Positions 1 through 8,619 of a stretch of 64,000 nucleotides of DNA are shown piece after piece. The stretch covers positions 434,001-498,000 of the forward strand of contig NC_007651.1 in assembly GCF_000012365.1 (NCBI RefSeq). The letters are read 5' to 3'. The DNA comes from Burkholderia thailandensis E264 (GTDB lineage Bacteria > Pseudomonadota > Gammaproteobacteria > Burkholderiales > Burkholderiaceae). Numbering within the stretch: the first letter of the stretch is position 1; every line of letters begins with the position of its first letter. The translations under genes and the position numbers were made by a program. The notes under the pieces are model-generated. The model saw only the letters and a list, made by a program, of their open reading frames with translations. It was not told the origin of the DNA and did no database searches.

Positions 1-380
1 TCGAACACGACGTCGAGCACGATGCCCGGATAGAGCCGCTTGAACGCGATCAGCCAGTTCGACATCACGAGCTGCCCGTAGCCGCTCGGCACCGAAAGCC
101 GCACGCGCCCCTGCAAATCCTGGCCCAGCGTCGTGACCGCCTCGCGCGCGGCGAGCAACTCGTTCTGGATTCGCCGCCCGTGCTCGTAGAGCCGCAGCCC
201 GATCTCGGTCGGCTCGATGCGCCGCGTCGTGCGGCGCACGAGCTGCAGCCCGATCGATTTTTCCAGCTGGTTGAGCCGGTAGCTGACGTTCGCGCGGCTC
301 ATCTTGAGCCGCTGCGCCGCCTTGCTGAGATTGCCCGCGTCGAGGATGTCGACGAGCAGCGTGAGCGCATTCAGATCCAT
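1..380 (-). CDS. LysR-family transcriptional regulator (5' part only)
   Basis: Only the first ~126 codons lie in the window; the gene continues past base 1. The protein begins MDLNALTLLVDILDAGNLSK and holds the classic N-terminal LysR winged helix-turn-helix at about residues 1-60 (SKAAQRLKMSRANVSYRLNQ), followed by the linker helix and the start of the effector-binding domain. It is transcribed divergently from the beta-oxidation operon that starts at 539, with inverted TGTCAA repeats between them, so it is probably the local activator or repressor. The inducer cannot be told from this fragment; an acyl-CoA or the free acid is a guess. Confidence 0.9.
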   Translation of the reverse strand, partial: MDLNALTLLVDILDAGNLSKAAQRLKMSRANVSYRLNQLEKSIGLQLVRRTTRRIEPTEIGLRLYEHGRRIQNELLAAREAVTTLGQDLQGRVRLSVPSGYGQLVMSNWLIAFKRLYPGIVLDVVF

Positions 381-405
381 CGCCGTGCCTGCATGTCGAA
401 ATACA

Positions 406-453
406 TTGTCAAAACCGGCTTGACAGGTTGTTAAAGAATGCTGGAATTGTCAA
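406..453. promoter_or_regulatory. Candidate LysR operator and operon promoter region
   Basis: Between the divergent regulator and the operon there is an inverted repeat TGTCAA-N7-TTGACA at 407-425, and a further TGTCAA at 448-453. The right arm TTGACA (420-425) is also a perfect -35 hexamer. No good -10 lies 16-18 bases later (GGAATT), which fits a promoter that needs an activator. The T-N11-A dyad is typical of LysR-type sites. Function is inferred from position and symmetry only. Confidence 0.5.
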
Positions 454-538
454 TCAATCTAGATCAATCGAGAATCGTGGCAAACCCCGCGTCTCCCTCG
501 ACGGAGCGAAGGCGCGCATTCCGTACGGAGCGACAGAC

Positions 539-2665
539 ATGAATCAGCAGGCTTCCCACGCAACCGGCACCGTCACGCGCGAGCGGCGCGACAAGGTGCT
601 CGTCGTCACGATCGACCATCCGCCCGTCAACGCGCTGTCCGCCGACGTGCGGCGCGGCCTCGTCGACGCGCTCGACGCGGCCGATGCCGACGCCGCCGTC
701 GGCGCGGTGCTGATCGTCGGCGCCGGGCGCAACTTCATCGCCGGCGCGGACATTCGCGAGTTCGGCAAGCCGCCCGTGCCGCCGCTGCTGCCCGACGTGT
801 GCAACCGGATCGAGACGAGCGGCAAGCCCGTCGTCGTCGCGCTGCACGGCGCGGCGCTGGGCGGCGGCCTCGAGATCGCGCTCGCCGCGCACTACCGGAT
901 CGCGGTGCCGGGCGCGAAGCTCGGCCTGCCCGAAGTGCAGCTCGGCCTGCTGCCCGGCGCGGGCGGCACGCAGCGCACGCCGCGCCTGATCGGCGCGAAG
1001 GCCGCGCTCGACCTGATGCTGAGCGGCCGGCACGCGTCGGCCGAGGAGGCGTTGACGCTCGGCCTCGTCGACCGGCTCGCGCACAGCGACGACACGCTCG
1101 CCGAAGGGCTCGCGTACGTGCACGAGCTGCTCGCGGCGGGCGCGCCCGCGCGCCGCACGCGCGACGCCCAAGGGCTCGCCGATCGCGCGGCCGCCGAAGC
1201 CGCGCTCGAGGCGGCGCGCGCCGACGTCGCGAAGAAGTCGCGCGGCCTGTTCTCGCCCGCGAAGATCGTCGACGCGGTCGCCGCCGCGCTCGCGCTGCCG
1301 TTCGACGAGGGCCTGCGCACCGAGCGCCGGCTGTTCGTCGAATGCCTCGACAGCCCGCAGCGCGCCGGGCTCGTGCATGCGTTCTTCGCGGAGCGCGAGG
1401 CGGCGAAGTCGCCCGAGACGCGCCGCGGCGTGCCGCGCGCGATCGAGCGGATCGGCGTGGTCGGCGGCGGCACGATGGGCGCGGGCATCGCGGTCGCGGC
1501 GCTCGACGCCGGCTTCCCGGTGACGATGATCGAGCGCGACGACGCGTCGCTCGAGCGCGGCCGCGCGCACGTCGAGAAGGTCTACGCGGGCCTCGTCGCG
1601 AAGGGCCGCATGACGCCCGCCGCGCAGGCCGCGCGCCTCGCTCGCTTCAAGGGCGGCACGTCGTACGACGCGCTCGCGCAGGCCGACGTCGTGATCGAGG
1701 CAGTGTTCGAGGACATGGCGGTCAAGAAGTCCGTGTTCGCGGAGCTCGCGCGCGCGTGCAAGCCGGGCGCGGTGCTCGCGACGAACACGTCGTATCTCGA
1801 CATCGACGAGATCGCGGCGAGCGTCGAGCGCACGCCGGACGTGATCGGCCTGCATTTCTTCTCGCCCGCGAACATCATGAAGCTGCTCGAAGTGGTCGTG
1901 CCGGCGAAGGTGAGCGCGGACGTCGTCGCGACCGCGTTCGAGCTCGCGAAGAAGCTGAGGAAGATTCCGGTGCGCGCGGGCGTGTGCGACGGCTTCATCG
2001 GCAACCGCGTGCTCGCCGTCTACCGCACGGCCGCCGACTACATGATGGAGGACGGCGCGTCGCCGTATCAGATCGATCGCGCGATCCGCGAATTCGGCTT
2101 TCCGATGGGGCCGTATCAGGTCGTCGATCTGGCGGGCGGCGACATCGGCTGGGCGACGCGCAAGCGCCGCGCGCCGACGCGCGATCCGCGGCTGCGCTAC
2201 GTCGAGATCGGCGATCGCCTCTGTGAGCGCGGCTGGTTCGGCCAGAAGACGGGCCGCGGCTACTACCTGTATCCGGACGGCGCGCGCGCTGGCGCGCCGG
2301 ACCCGGAGGTCGAGGCGATCATCGCCGAAGCGCGCGCGAAGAAGGGCGTGAGCCCGCGCGCGTTCACCGACGACGAGATCGTGCGCCGCTATCTCGCCGC
2401 GATGATCAACGAAGGCGCGAACGTCGTGCACGAGAAGATCGCGCTGCGCCCGCTCGACGTCGACGCGGTGTTCCTGCACGGCTACGGGTTCCCGCGATAT
2501 CGCGGCGGCCCGATGCATTACGCGGACACGGTGGGCCTCGCGAACGTGCTCGCCGACATTCGCGCGTTCGCGAGCGAGGACCCCGTCTTCTGGAAGCCGT
2601 CGCCGCTGCTCGTCGATCTCGTCGCGCGCGGCGAGACCTTCGCGAGCCTGAACCGCATCGACTGA
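539..2665 (+). CDS. Bifunctional enoyl-CoA hydratase / 3-hydroxyacyl-CoA dehydrogenase
   Basis: A 708-residue FadB/FadJ-type multifunctional beta-oxidation enzyme that hydrates trans-2-enoyl-CoA and oxidises the 3-hydroxy product with NAD. The N-terminal crotonase domain has both catalytic glutamates (GGGLE, E112; GLPE, E132) and the LLPGAGGTQR signature. The Rossmann domain starts near residue 304 with IGVVGGGTMGAGIA, and HFFSPA supplies the catalytic histidine (H439). The frame is open upstream to 428, but the ATG at 539 begins the recognisable hydratase domain. It is the first gene of an operon with two acyl-CoA dehydrogenases and a CoA-transferase, an arrangement resembling pimF-pimC-pimD of pimelate degraders, so the substrate is more likely a dicarboxylic or substituted acyl-CoA than an ordinary fatty acid. 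Confidence 0.93.
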   Translation: MNQQASHATGTVTRERRDKVLVVTIDHPPVNALSADVRRGLVDALDAADADAAVGAVLIVGAGRNFIAGADIREFGKPPVPPLLPDVCNRIETSGKPVVVALHGAALGGGLEIALAAHYRIAVPGAKLGLPEVQLGLLPGAGGTQRTPRLIGAKAALDLMLSGRHASAEEALTLGLVDRLAHSDDTLAEGLAYVHELLAAGAPARRTRDAQGLADRAAAEAALEAARADVAKKSRGLFSPAKIVDAVAAALALPFDEGLRTERRLFVECLDSPQRAGLVHAFFAEREAAKSPETRRGVPRAIERIGVVGGGTMGAGIAVAALDAGFPVTMIERDDASLERGRAHVEKVYAGLVAKGRMTPAAQAARLARFKGGTSYDALAQADVVIEAVFEDMAVKKSVFAELARACKPGAVLATNTSYLDIDEIAASVERTPDVIGLHFFSPANIMKLLEVVVPAKVSADVVATAFELAKKLRKIPVRAGVCDGFIGNRVLAVYRTAADYMMEDGASPYQIDRAIREFGFPMGPYQVVDLAGGDIGWATRKRRAPTRDPRLRYVEIGDRLCERGWFGQKTGRGYYLYPDGARAGAPDPEVEAIIAEARAKKGVSPRAFTDDEIVRRYLAAMINEGANVVHEKIALRPLDVDAVFLHGYGFPRYRGGPMHYADTVGLANVLADIRAFASEDPVFWKPSPLLVDLVARGETFASLNRID

Positions 2666-2719
2666 CGCCGCGCCCGGTCGCCCGCCGGTTGCCCTACACG
2701 TATTCGAGAACGACGTCAC

Positions 2720-3931
2720 ATGGATCTCAATTTCACCGCTGAAGAGGAAGCGTTCCGCGCGCAGGTGCAGCGCTTTCTCGCCGACGAGCTGCCGCCGCGC
2801 ATTTCGCGCAAGGTGAAGGGCGGCTTGCGGCTCACGCGCGACGACATGCGCGAATGGCACGCCATCCTCAACGCGCGGGGCTGGCTCGCGAGCCACTGGC
2901 CGCGCGAATGGGGCGGCCCCGGCTGGAGCGTCGCGCAGAAGTTCCTGTTCGACAACGAGTGCGCGATCGCGGGCGCGCCGCGCATCGTGCCGTTCGGCGT
3001 GAACATGCTCGGCCCCGTGCTGATCAGGTACGGCAGCGAAGCGCAGAAGCGCCGCTGGCTGCCGCGCATTCTCGACGGCACCGACTGGTGGTGCCAGGGC
3101 TATTCGGAGCCGGGCGCGGGCTCCGATCTCGCCGCGGTGAAAACGAGCGCGGTGCGGGGCGTCGACGCGCAGGGCGACCACTACGTCGTCAACGGGCAGA
3201 AGACGTGGACGACGCTCGGGCACTACGCGAACATGATCTTCTGCCTCGTGCGCACCGCGACCGACGTGCGCAAGCAGGAAGGCATCAGCTTCCTGCTCGT
3301 CGACATGAACGCGCCCGGCGTCGAGGTGCGCCCGATCGTCACGCTCGACGGCGAGCACGAAGTCAACGAAGTGTTCTTCACCGACGTGCGCGTGCCGGCC
3401 GAAAACCTCGTCGGCGAAGAGAACCGCGGCTGGACCTACGCGAAATACCTGCTCACGTACGAGCGCACGAACATCGCGGGCGTGGGCTTCTCGGTCGCGG
3501 CGCTGGACAGGCTGCGCGCGGTCGCGGCGAAGGTGAAGAGGAACGGCCGGCCGCTCGCCGACGATCCGCTCTTCGCCGCGCGGCTCGCTCGCGTCGAGAT
3601 CGAGCTCGACAACATGAAGACGACGAACCTGCGCGTGCTCGCGGCCGTCGCGGGCGGCGGCGCGCCGGGCGCGGAGAGCTCGATGCTGAAGATTCGCGGC
3701 ACGCAGATCCGCCAGGAGATTTCGTCGCTGATGCGTCGCGCGATGGGGCCGTATGCGCAGCCGTTCGTCGACGAGGCGCTCGACGCCGATTACGACGGCG
3801 AGCCGTTGGGCGGCCTGCCCGAGGCGGCGAGCGCCGCGACGCAATACTTCAACAACCGCAAGCTGTCGATCTTCGGCGGCTCGAACGAGATCCAGAAGAA
3901 CATCATCTCGAAGACGATGCTCGGGTTGTAA
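2720..3931 (+). CDS. Acyl-CoA dehydrogenase, pimeloyl-CoA dehydrogenase large-subunit type
   Basis: A 403-residue FAD-dependent acyl-CoA dehydrogenase. Conserved blocks are YSEPGAGSDLA (flavin/substrate loop, about 128-138), NGQKTWTT, and the C-terminal IFGGSNEIQKN. A glutamate in the helix-G position (LLTYERTNIAG, E248) matches the catalytic base of isovaleryl- and long-chain-type dehydrogenases; the MCAD-type glutamate position is a glycine here. RBS-proximal ATG at 2720, 54 bases after the hydratase gene. It lies 9 bases ahead of a second, shorter dehydrogenase, as in the PimC/PimD heteromeric pair. The pimelate link is family resemblance from memory, and the true acyl group is unknown. 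Confidence 0.88.
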   Translation: MDLNFTAEEEAFRAQVQRFLADELPPRISRKVKGGLRLTRDDMREWHAILNARGWLASHWPREWGGPGWSVAQKFLFDNECAIAGAPRIVPFGVNMLGPVLIRYGSEAQKRRWLPRILDGTDWWCQGYSEPGAGSDLAAVKTSAVRGVDAQGDHYVVNGQKTWTTLGHYANMIFCLVRTATDVRKQEGISFLLVDMNAPGVEVRPIVTLDGEHEVNEVFFTDVRVPAENLVGEENRGWTYAKYLLTYERTNIAGVGFSVAALDRLRAVAAKVKRNGRPLADDPLFAARLARVEIELDNMKTTNLRVLAAVAGGGAPGAESSMLKIRGTQIRQEISSLMRRAMGPYAQPFVDEALDADYDGEPLGGLPEAASAATQYFNNRKLSIFGGSNEIQKNIISKTMLGL

Positions 3932-3940
3932 GGACGATCC

Positions 3941-5071
3941 ATGGACTTTCGATACACCGAAGACCGCCGGATGCTGGCGGACAGCCTGAACCGCTTCATC
4001 GCCGAGCAGTACCCGTTCGCCGCGCGCGACCGGATCGCGCTCTCCGAGCCCGGCTACAGCGACGACATGTGGCGGCGCTTCGCCGAGCTGGGCGCGATCG
4101 GCGCGCTCTTCCCCGAGGACTGCGGCGGCCTCGGCGGCGCGGGCTTCGACATCGCGCTCGTGTTCGAGTGCCTCGGCCGCGGGCTCGTCGTCGAGCCGTT
4201 CGCGGGCGCGCTGATGACCGGGCGCGCGCTCGCGCAGGCGGGCGGCGACGCGCACCGCGCGCGGCTCGCCGATCTGATCGAAGGCCGTGCGATCGGTGCG
4301 TTCGCGCATGCGGAGCCCGGCACGCATTACGAACCGTACACGGTGAGAACGCGCGCGGCTCGCGAAGGCGGGCGCTGGGTGCTTGACGGAGCGAAGGCCG
4401 TCGTCGATTGCGGCGAGCACGCGACGTTCTTCGTCGTCAGCGCGCGCACCGCCGGCGCCGACGACGCCGCCGCGGGCCTGTCGCTCTTCGTCGTGCCGAA
4501 GACGGCGCCGGGCGTGACGGCGCGCGGCTACCGGAAGATCGACGGCGGCCGCGCGGCCGACGTGCGCTTCGAGCGCGTCGCGCTGGCCGACGACGCGCTC
4601 GTCGGCGCGCCGGGCGAAGCGGCCGACGCGATCGAGCGCGCGCTCGGCTTCGGCCTGCTCGCGCTCGCGGCGGAGGCGCTTGGCGCGATGGACGTCGCGA
4701 AGGCGTACACGCTCGAGTATCTGCGCACCCGCCGCCAGTTCGGCGTGCCGATCGGCAGCTTCCAGGCGCTGCAGCACCGGATGGCGGAGCTGCTGCTCGA
4801 GATCGAGCAGGCGCGCTCGGCGGTGATCAACGCGGCCGCGCAGCTCGACGCGCCGCGCGTGGCGCGCGAGCGCGCGCTGTCCGCCGCCAAGTACAGCGTC
4901 GGCCGGATCGGCGCGCTCGTCGCCGAGGAGAGCATCCAGCTGCACGGCGGGATCGGGATGACGTGGGAGCTGCCGCTCGCGCACTACGCGAAACGGCTCG
5001 TGATGATCGATCACCAGCTCGGCGACGAGGATCACCACCTCGCGCGCTATGTCGCGCTGTCGAAGCAATAG
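3941..5071 (+). CDS. Acyl-CoA dehydrogenase, pimeloyl-CoA dehydrogenase small-subunit type
   Basis: A 376-residue acyl-CoA dehydrogenase-fold protein starting MDFRYTEDRRMLADSLNRF. It has the C-terminal family blocks TRRQFGVPIGSFQALQHRMA and ESIQLHGGIGMTWELP. The region aligned with the catalytic helix of its partner reads ALGFGLLALAAEALG and has no glutamate at the expected place, suggesting a non-catalytic or co-catalytic subunit that pairs with the preceding protein. The two genes are 9 bases apart. The N-terminal half matches what I recall of PimD-like proteins. An independent homodimeric dehydrogenase remains possible. Confidence 0.85.
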   Translation: MDFRYTEDRRMLADSLNRFIAEQYPFAARDRIALSEPGYSDDMWRRFAELGAIGALFPEDCGGLGGAGFDIALVFECLGRGLVVEPFAGALMTGRALAQAGGDAHRARLADLIEGRAIGAFAHAEPGTHYEPYTVRTRAAREGGRWVLDGAKAVVDCGEHATFFVVSARTAGADDAAAGLSLFVVPKTAPGVTARGYRKIDGGRAADVRFERVALADDALVGAPGEAADAIERALGFGLLALAAEALGAMDVAKAYTLEYLRTRRQFGVPIGSFQALQHRMAELLLEIEQARSAVINAAAQLDAPRVARERALSAAKYSVGRIGALVAEESIQLHGGIGMTWELPLAHYAKRLVMIDHQLGDEDHHLARYVALSKQ

Positions 5072-5096
5072 CCGCCAACGAACGGAGGAGACGAAG

Positions 5097-6302
5097 ATGC
5101 GCAACGAACCGGGCGCGCAGCCGCTCGCGGGTATCAAGGTGCTCGACTTCTCGCGCGTGCTCGCCGGGCCGTGGTGCGCGATGGTGCTCGCGGATCTCGG
5201 CGCGGAGGTGATCAAGGTCGAGCATCCGCGGCGCGGCGACGACACGCGCGACTGGGGCCTGCGCGTGGGCGACACCGAGACGACCTACTTCAACAGCGTG
5301 AACCGCAGCAAGCGCTCGATCTGCGTCGATCTGCAGACGGAAGCGGGGCGGCGCATCGCGCGCGGGCTCGCCGCGCAGGCGGACGTCGTCGTGCACAACT
5401 TCAAGGCGGGCGGCGCGGAGAAGCTCGGCCTGGGCTACGACGCGCTCGCCGAGCTCAATCCGCGGCTCGTCCACTGCGCGATCTCCGGCTACGACCGCTC
5501 CGGCCCCGAAGCGAGCCGGCCGGGCTACGACCTCGTCGTGCAGGGCGAGGCCGGCCTGATGGCGCTGAACGGCGAAGCCGGGCGGCCGCCGCTGAAGTTC
5601 GGCGTCGCGGTGGCGGACCTCTTCACCGGCATGTACTCGGCGCAGGCGATCCTCGCCGCGCTCTACGAGCGGCACGCGACGGGGCGCGGGCGGCGCATCG
5701 AGATGGCGCTGTTCGATTGCGGGCTGATGGTCACGTCGTACTACGGGCTCGAAGCGCTGCTGATGGGCGAGGACCCGCCGCGCTACGGCAACGCGCATCC
5801 GTCGATCGTGCCGTACGGCGTGTTCGACGCGGCGGACGGCCCGATCGTGATCACGGTCGGCAACAACCCGCAGTTCGCGCGCTTTTGCGACGTGATCGGC
5901 CGGCCGGAGCTCGCGGCCGACGCGCGCTTCGCGACGAACATCGCGCGCTCCGCGAATCGCGCGGAACTGCTGCCGGAGATCCTCCGCGAGCTCGGCCGCC
6001 GGCCGCGCGCGGCGCTGCTCGCGGCGCTCGCCGACGCGGGCATTCCGTGCGGCGAGGTGCTCGGCTTGCGCGAGGCGCTCATGTCCGAGCGCGCGCGATC
6101 GGCGGGGCTCGTCACGCGGCAGCCGCATCCGGTCGCGGGCGATGTCGACGTGCTCGCGCCGCCGTACCGGTTCGACGGCGAGCGCCTGCCCGTGCGCGGC
6201 GCGCCGCCCGTGCTCGGCGCGGATACCGAGCGCGTGCTCGGCGACTGGCTCGGGATGTCCGGGCCCGAGATCGCGCAACTGCGAAGCGAGCGCGTCGTGT
6301 GA
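5097..6302 (+). CDS. CaiB/BaiF family class III CoA-transferase
   Basis: A 401-residue class III CoA-transferase. It opens with the family signature [17 protein letters not shown] and has the catalytic aspartate in [17 protein letters not shown] (D174). A strong Shine-Dalgarno, GGAGGAG, lies 8 bases ahead of the ATG at 5097; the frame is open further up but carries no better start. Enzymes of this family move CoA between acids, for example succinyl-CoA to glutarate or formate/oxalate, without ATP. Its place in the operon suggests it activates the acid that the hydratase and dehydrogenases then oxidise, replacing an acyl-CoA ligase. The exact donor and acceptor are unknown. Confidence 0.92.
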   Translation: MRNEPGAQPLAGIKVLDFSRVLAGPWCAMVLADLGAEVIKVEHPRRGDDTRDWGLRVGDTETTYFNSVNRSKRSICVDLQTEAGRRIARGLAAQADVVVHNFKAGGAEKLGLGYDALAELNPRLVHCAISGYDRSGPEASRPGYDLVVQGEAGLMALNGEAGRPPLKFGVAVADLFTGMYSAQAILAALYERHATGRGRRIEMALFDCGLMVTSYYGLEALLMGEDPPRYGNAHPSIVPYGVFDAADGPIVITVGNNPQFARFCDVIGRPELAADARFATNIARSANRAELLPEILRELGRRPRAALLAALADAGIPCGEVLGLREALMSERARSAGLVTRQPHPVAGDVDVLAPPYRFDGERLPVRGAPPVLGADTERVLGDWLGMSGPEIAQLRSERVV

Positions 6303-6331
6303 GCGCGGCGGACGGCAGACCGCAAGACAGT

Positions 6332-6387
6332 AAGACCGCAAGACCGCAAGACCGCAAGACCGCAAGACCGCAAGACCGCAAGACCGC
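6332..6387 (+). repeat. Octanucleotide tandem repeat, seven perfect copies
   Basis: The unit AAGACCGC is repeated seven times without a mismatch at 6332-6387. A decayed copy or two lies just upstream (CAGACCGC and AAGACAGT, about 6316-6331). The tract sits in the 138-base gap between the CoA-transferase stop and the start of the DUF485 gene. It is a simple sequence repeat of the kind that changes copy number by slippage. It lies outside any credible reading frame, so it could affect spacing or mRNA rather than protein phase. Confidence 0.95.
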
Positions 6388-6415
6388 CGCGCCGGCGGCA
6401 ACGATTACACAACAA

Positions 6416-6435
6416 CCTCGTCGATCGAGGAGGAG
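6416..6435 (+). promoter_or_regulatory. Small hairpin overlapping the ribosome binding site of the DUF485 gene
   Basis: CCTCG (6416-6420) and CGAGG (6426-6430) can pair around a TCGAT loop. The right arm runs straight into the Shine-Dalgarno GGAGGAG that serves the ATG at 6441. A five-base GC-rich stem could partly mask ribosome binding. It is short and could be chance in such GC-rich DNA. Confidence 0.35.
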
Positions 6436-6440
6436 ACGTC

Positions 6441-6746
6441 ATGGAGACTTCCGTCATCGAAACGGTCGTGGCTTGTCGCGACTATCAGCAGCTCGTGCGC
6501 GCGCGGCGCCGCTTCAGCTTCATGCTGACGGCGCTGATGATCGCGACGTACTACGGCTTCATCCTGCTCGTCGCGCTCGCGCCGCGCACGCTCGCCGCGC
6601 CGCTCTACGCGGGCGCGACGATCAGCGTCGGCGTCGTCGCGGGCGTCGCGATCATCTTCGTCGCGGTCGGCCTGACGGCGGGCTACGTGCTGCGCGCGAA
6701 CCGCTCGTTCGACCGCTCGGTCGACGCGCTTTTCAACCGTTCGTGA
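6441..6746 (+). CDS. DUF485 family inner-membrane protein (YjcH-like)
   Basis: A 101-residue protein with two hydrophobic segments, at about residues 25-50 and 58-84, and the family opening of a cytosolic N-terminus ending in [22 protein letters not shown]485 proteins are encoded directly upstream of ActP-type acetate/pyruvate symporters, as here: the next gene starts 11 bases later. Their role is not firmly known; a helper of the symporter is the usual assumption. RBS GGAGGAG precedes the ATG. Confidence 0.9.
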   Translation: METSVIETVVACRDYQQLVRARRRFSFMLTALMIATYYGFILLVALAPRTLAAPLYAGATISVGVVAGVAIIFVAVGLTAGYVLRANRSFDRSVDALFNRS

Positions 6747-6757
6747 CGGAGGCCGCG

Positions 6758-8473
6758 ATGCTGCGTCAATCGATCGCGCGCGCCGCGCGTCTCATGCCGG
6801 CCGCGCTCTTTGCGTGCGCGGCGCTTGCTTGCGCGCCCGCGCACGCGATGGGCGTCGCCGCCGCGCCGATGCCCGACAAGGTCGCGCTGAACCCCGTGGC
6901 GATCGGCATGTTCTTCGTCTTCGTGTTCGCGACGCTCGCGCTCACGCGCTGGGCCGCGCGCCGCACCCGCAGCGCGCGCGACTTCTACACGGCGGGCGGC
7001 GGCATCACCGGCCTGCAGAACGGCCTGGCGATCGCGGGCGACTACATGTCCGCCGCGTCGTTTCTCGGCTTGTCGGGCATGGTGTTCATGTTCGGCTTCG
7101 ACGGGCTCATCTACTCGATCGGCTTTCTCGTCGGCTGGCCGTTCGTGATGTTCCTGATCGCCGAGCCGCTGCGCAATCTCGGCAAGTTCACGTTCGTCGA
7201 CGTCGTCGCGTACCGCTTCGCGCAGCGGCCGATCCGGCTTCTCACGTCCGCGAACGCGCTGACGATCGTCGTGCTGTACCTCGTCGTGCAGATGGTCGGC
7301 GCGGGCAAGCTGATCCAGTTGCTGTTCGGGCTGTCGTACGGCACCGCGGAGCTGATCGTCGGCGCGCTGATGGTCGTCTACGTATTCTTCGGCGGAATGA
7401 CCGCGACGACCTGGGTGCAGATGATCAAGGCCGTGCTGCTGCTCGCCGGCGCGACGCTGCTCGCCGCGCTCGCGCTCGGCGAGTTCGGCTTCAGCGTTGA
7501 CGAGATGTTTCGCCGCGCGGTGGCCGTGCATCCGGGCGCGCTCGGCATCATGGGGCCCGGCAAGCTGATCCGCGATCCGGCGAACGCGCTGTCGCTCGGC
7601 ATCGCGCTGATGTTCGGCACCGCGGGCTTTCCGCACATCCTGATGCGCTTCTTCACGGTGCCGAATGCAAAGGAGGCGCGCAAATCGGTGCTGTACGCGA
7701 CGGGCTTCATCGGCTACTTCTATCTGCTCACGTTCGTGATCGGCTTCTCGGCGATCGTGCTGCTCGCGCAGCACCCGGAGTTCTTCCGCCACGACGCGGC
7801 GGGCGCGTTCAACCTGACGCGCGATCTCGTCGGCGGCTCGAACATGGTCGCGGTGAAGCTCGCGCAGGCGGTCGGCGGCAACTGGTTCTACGGCTTCATC
7901 GCGGCCGTCACGTTCGCGACGATCCTCGCCGTCGTCGCGGGCCTGACGCTCGCCGGCGCGACGACGATCTCGCACGATCTCTACGCGCAGATGTGGGCGC
8001 GCGGCAGGCCGGACGAGCGGCTCGAGATGCGCATTTCGCGCGCGGCGACGCTCGCGCTCTCCGCGGTCGCGATCGGCCTGTCGATTCTGTTCGAGCATGT
8101 GAACGTCGCGTTCATGGTCGGGCTCGTCGCGGCGGTGGCGGCGAGCGCGAACTTCCCGGTGCTCGCGACGTCGATCTTCTGGCGCGGGATGACGACGCGC
8201 GGCGCGGTGCTGGGCGGCGGGCTCGGCCTCGCGTCGGCCGTCGCGCTCACGTTGCTGTCGAAATCGGTATGGGTCGACGTGCTGCATCACGCGCACGCGC
8301 CGGTGTTCCTCGACAACCCGGCGCTCGTGTCGGTGCCGCTCGCGTTCGCGGGCATCGTGATCGGCTCGCTGACCGATCGCAGCGAGCGCGCGCGGCGCGA
8401 GCGCGACGCGTTCGCGCGGCAGGAGTTCTACGCGCAAACGGGCGTGCTCGCCGCGCAGGCCGCCACGCACTGA
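6758..8473 (+). CDS. actP: Cation/acetate symporter of the sodium:solute family (ActP-like)
   Basis: A 571-residue sodium:solute symporter. An N-terminal signal-like segment (residues ~8-28, ending CAPAHAM) precedes a multi-span membrane domain. It carries family motifs such as [20 protein letters not shown] and [14 protein letters not shown]. ActP moves acetate and related short monocarboxylates into the cell with a cation. The pair yjcH-actP usually follows acs; here it follows a beta-oxidation operon, so it may import an acid linked to that pathway. The ATG at 6758 is set by the signal peptide and the 11-base gap. The next gene is 365 bases away under its own promoter. Confidence 0.9.
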   Translation: MLRQSIARAARLMPAALFACAALACAPAHAMGVAAAPMPDKVALNPVAIGMFFVFVFATLALTRWAARRTRSARDFYTAGGGITGLQNGLAIAGDYMSAASFLGLSGMVFMFGFDGLIYSIGFLVGWPFVMFLIAEPLRNLGKFTFVDVVAYRFAQRPIRLLTSANALTIVVLYLVVQMVGAGKLIQLLFGLSYGTAELIVGALMVVYVFFGGMTATTWVQMIKAVLLLAGATLLAALALGEFGFSVDEMFRRAVAVHPGALGIMGPGKLIRDPANALSLGIALMFGTAGFPHILMRFFTVPNAKEARKSVLYATGFIGYFYLLTFVIGFSAIVLLAQHPEFFRHDAAGAFNLTRDLVGGSNMVAVKLAQAVGGNWFYGFIAAVTFATILAVVAGLTLAGATTISHDLYAQMWARGRPDERLEMRISRAATLALSAVAIGLSILFEHVNVAFMVGLVAAVAASANFPVLATSIFWRGMTTRGAVLGGGLGLASAVALTLLSKSVWVDVLHHAHAPVFLDNPALVSVPLAFAGIVIGSLTDRSERARRERDAFARQEFYAQTGVLAAQAATH

Positions 8474-8506
8474 ATCGTCGGGGAAAAGGGCGCGGCGGCG
8501 CGCGAG

Positions 8507-8558
8507 CCGTCCGGCGATCCGGACGGCTGCATTCCGGAAATCCGGATTTCCGGAATGC
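8507..8558. promoter_or_regulatory. Iterated TCCGG palindromes upstream of dctA, candidate DctD enhancer
   Basis: There are two palindromes in tandem. At 8507-8526 an imperfect 20-base dyad has arms CCGTCCGG and CCGGACGG. At 8529-8558 there is a perfect 30-base palindrome with centre ATCCGGAT. Together they hold five TCCGG units starting at 8510, 8518, 8533, 8541 and 8549, that is spacings of 8, 15, 8 and 8. They lie 62-113 bases upstream of the -24 element of the sigma-54 promoter, the normal place for an enhancer-binding protein. DctD, encoded 3.7 kb downstream, is the obvious candidate. The palindrome could also serve as a terminator for actP, but it has no T-run. Confidence 0.6.
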
Positions 8559-8619
8559 GCGCGCCCGCGACGGTTCGGAAAACCCAGAGAAATCAACAGG
8601 CTGAGCCTGATCGAGCACC

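Noticed and set aside
428..538. An N-terminal extension of the hydratase/dehydrogenase from the ATG at 428
   Set aside because: The added 37 residues overlap the likely promoter and operator and do not resemble the family.
464..5275. A 1603-codon open frame on the minus strand across the beta-oxidation operon
   Set aside because: Composition is Arg/Ala/Asp-rich with no domain, and it lies antisense to four well-supported genes. GC-rich third positions keep such frames open.
6332..6387. The octamer tract as a CRISPR array
   Set aside because: Units are 8 bases with no spacers.
6112..6457. Leucine-rich repeats such as CGLAVLRS in minus-strand frames
   Set aside because: They are only the translation of the octanucleotide tract; no gene start or family supports them.
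8529..8558. The 30-base palindrome as the actP terminator
   Set aside because: No T-run follows, and its TCCGG units recur at set spacing upstream of a sigma-54 promoter, which fits an enhancer better. A dual role is not excluded.
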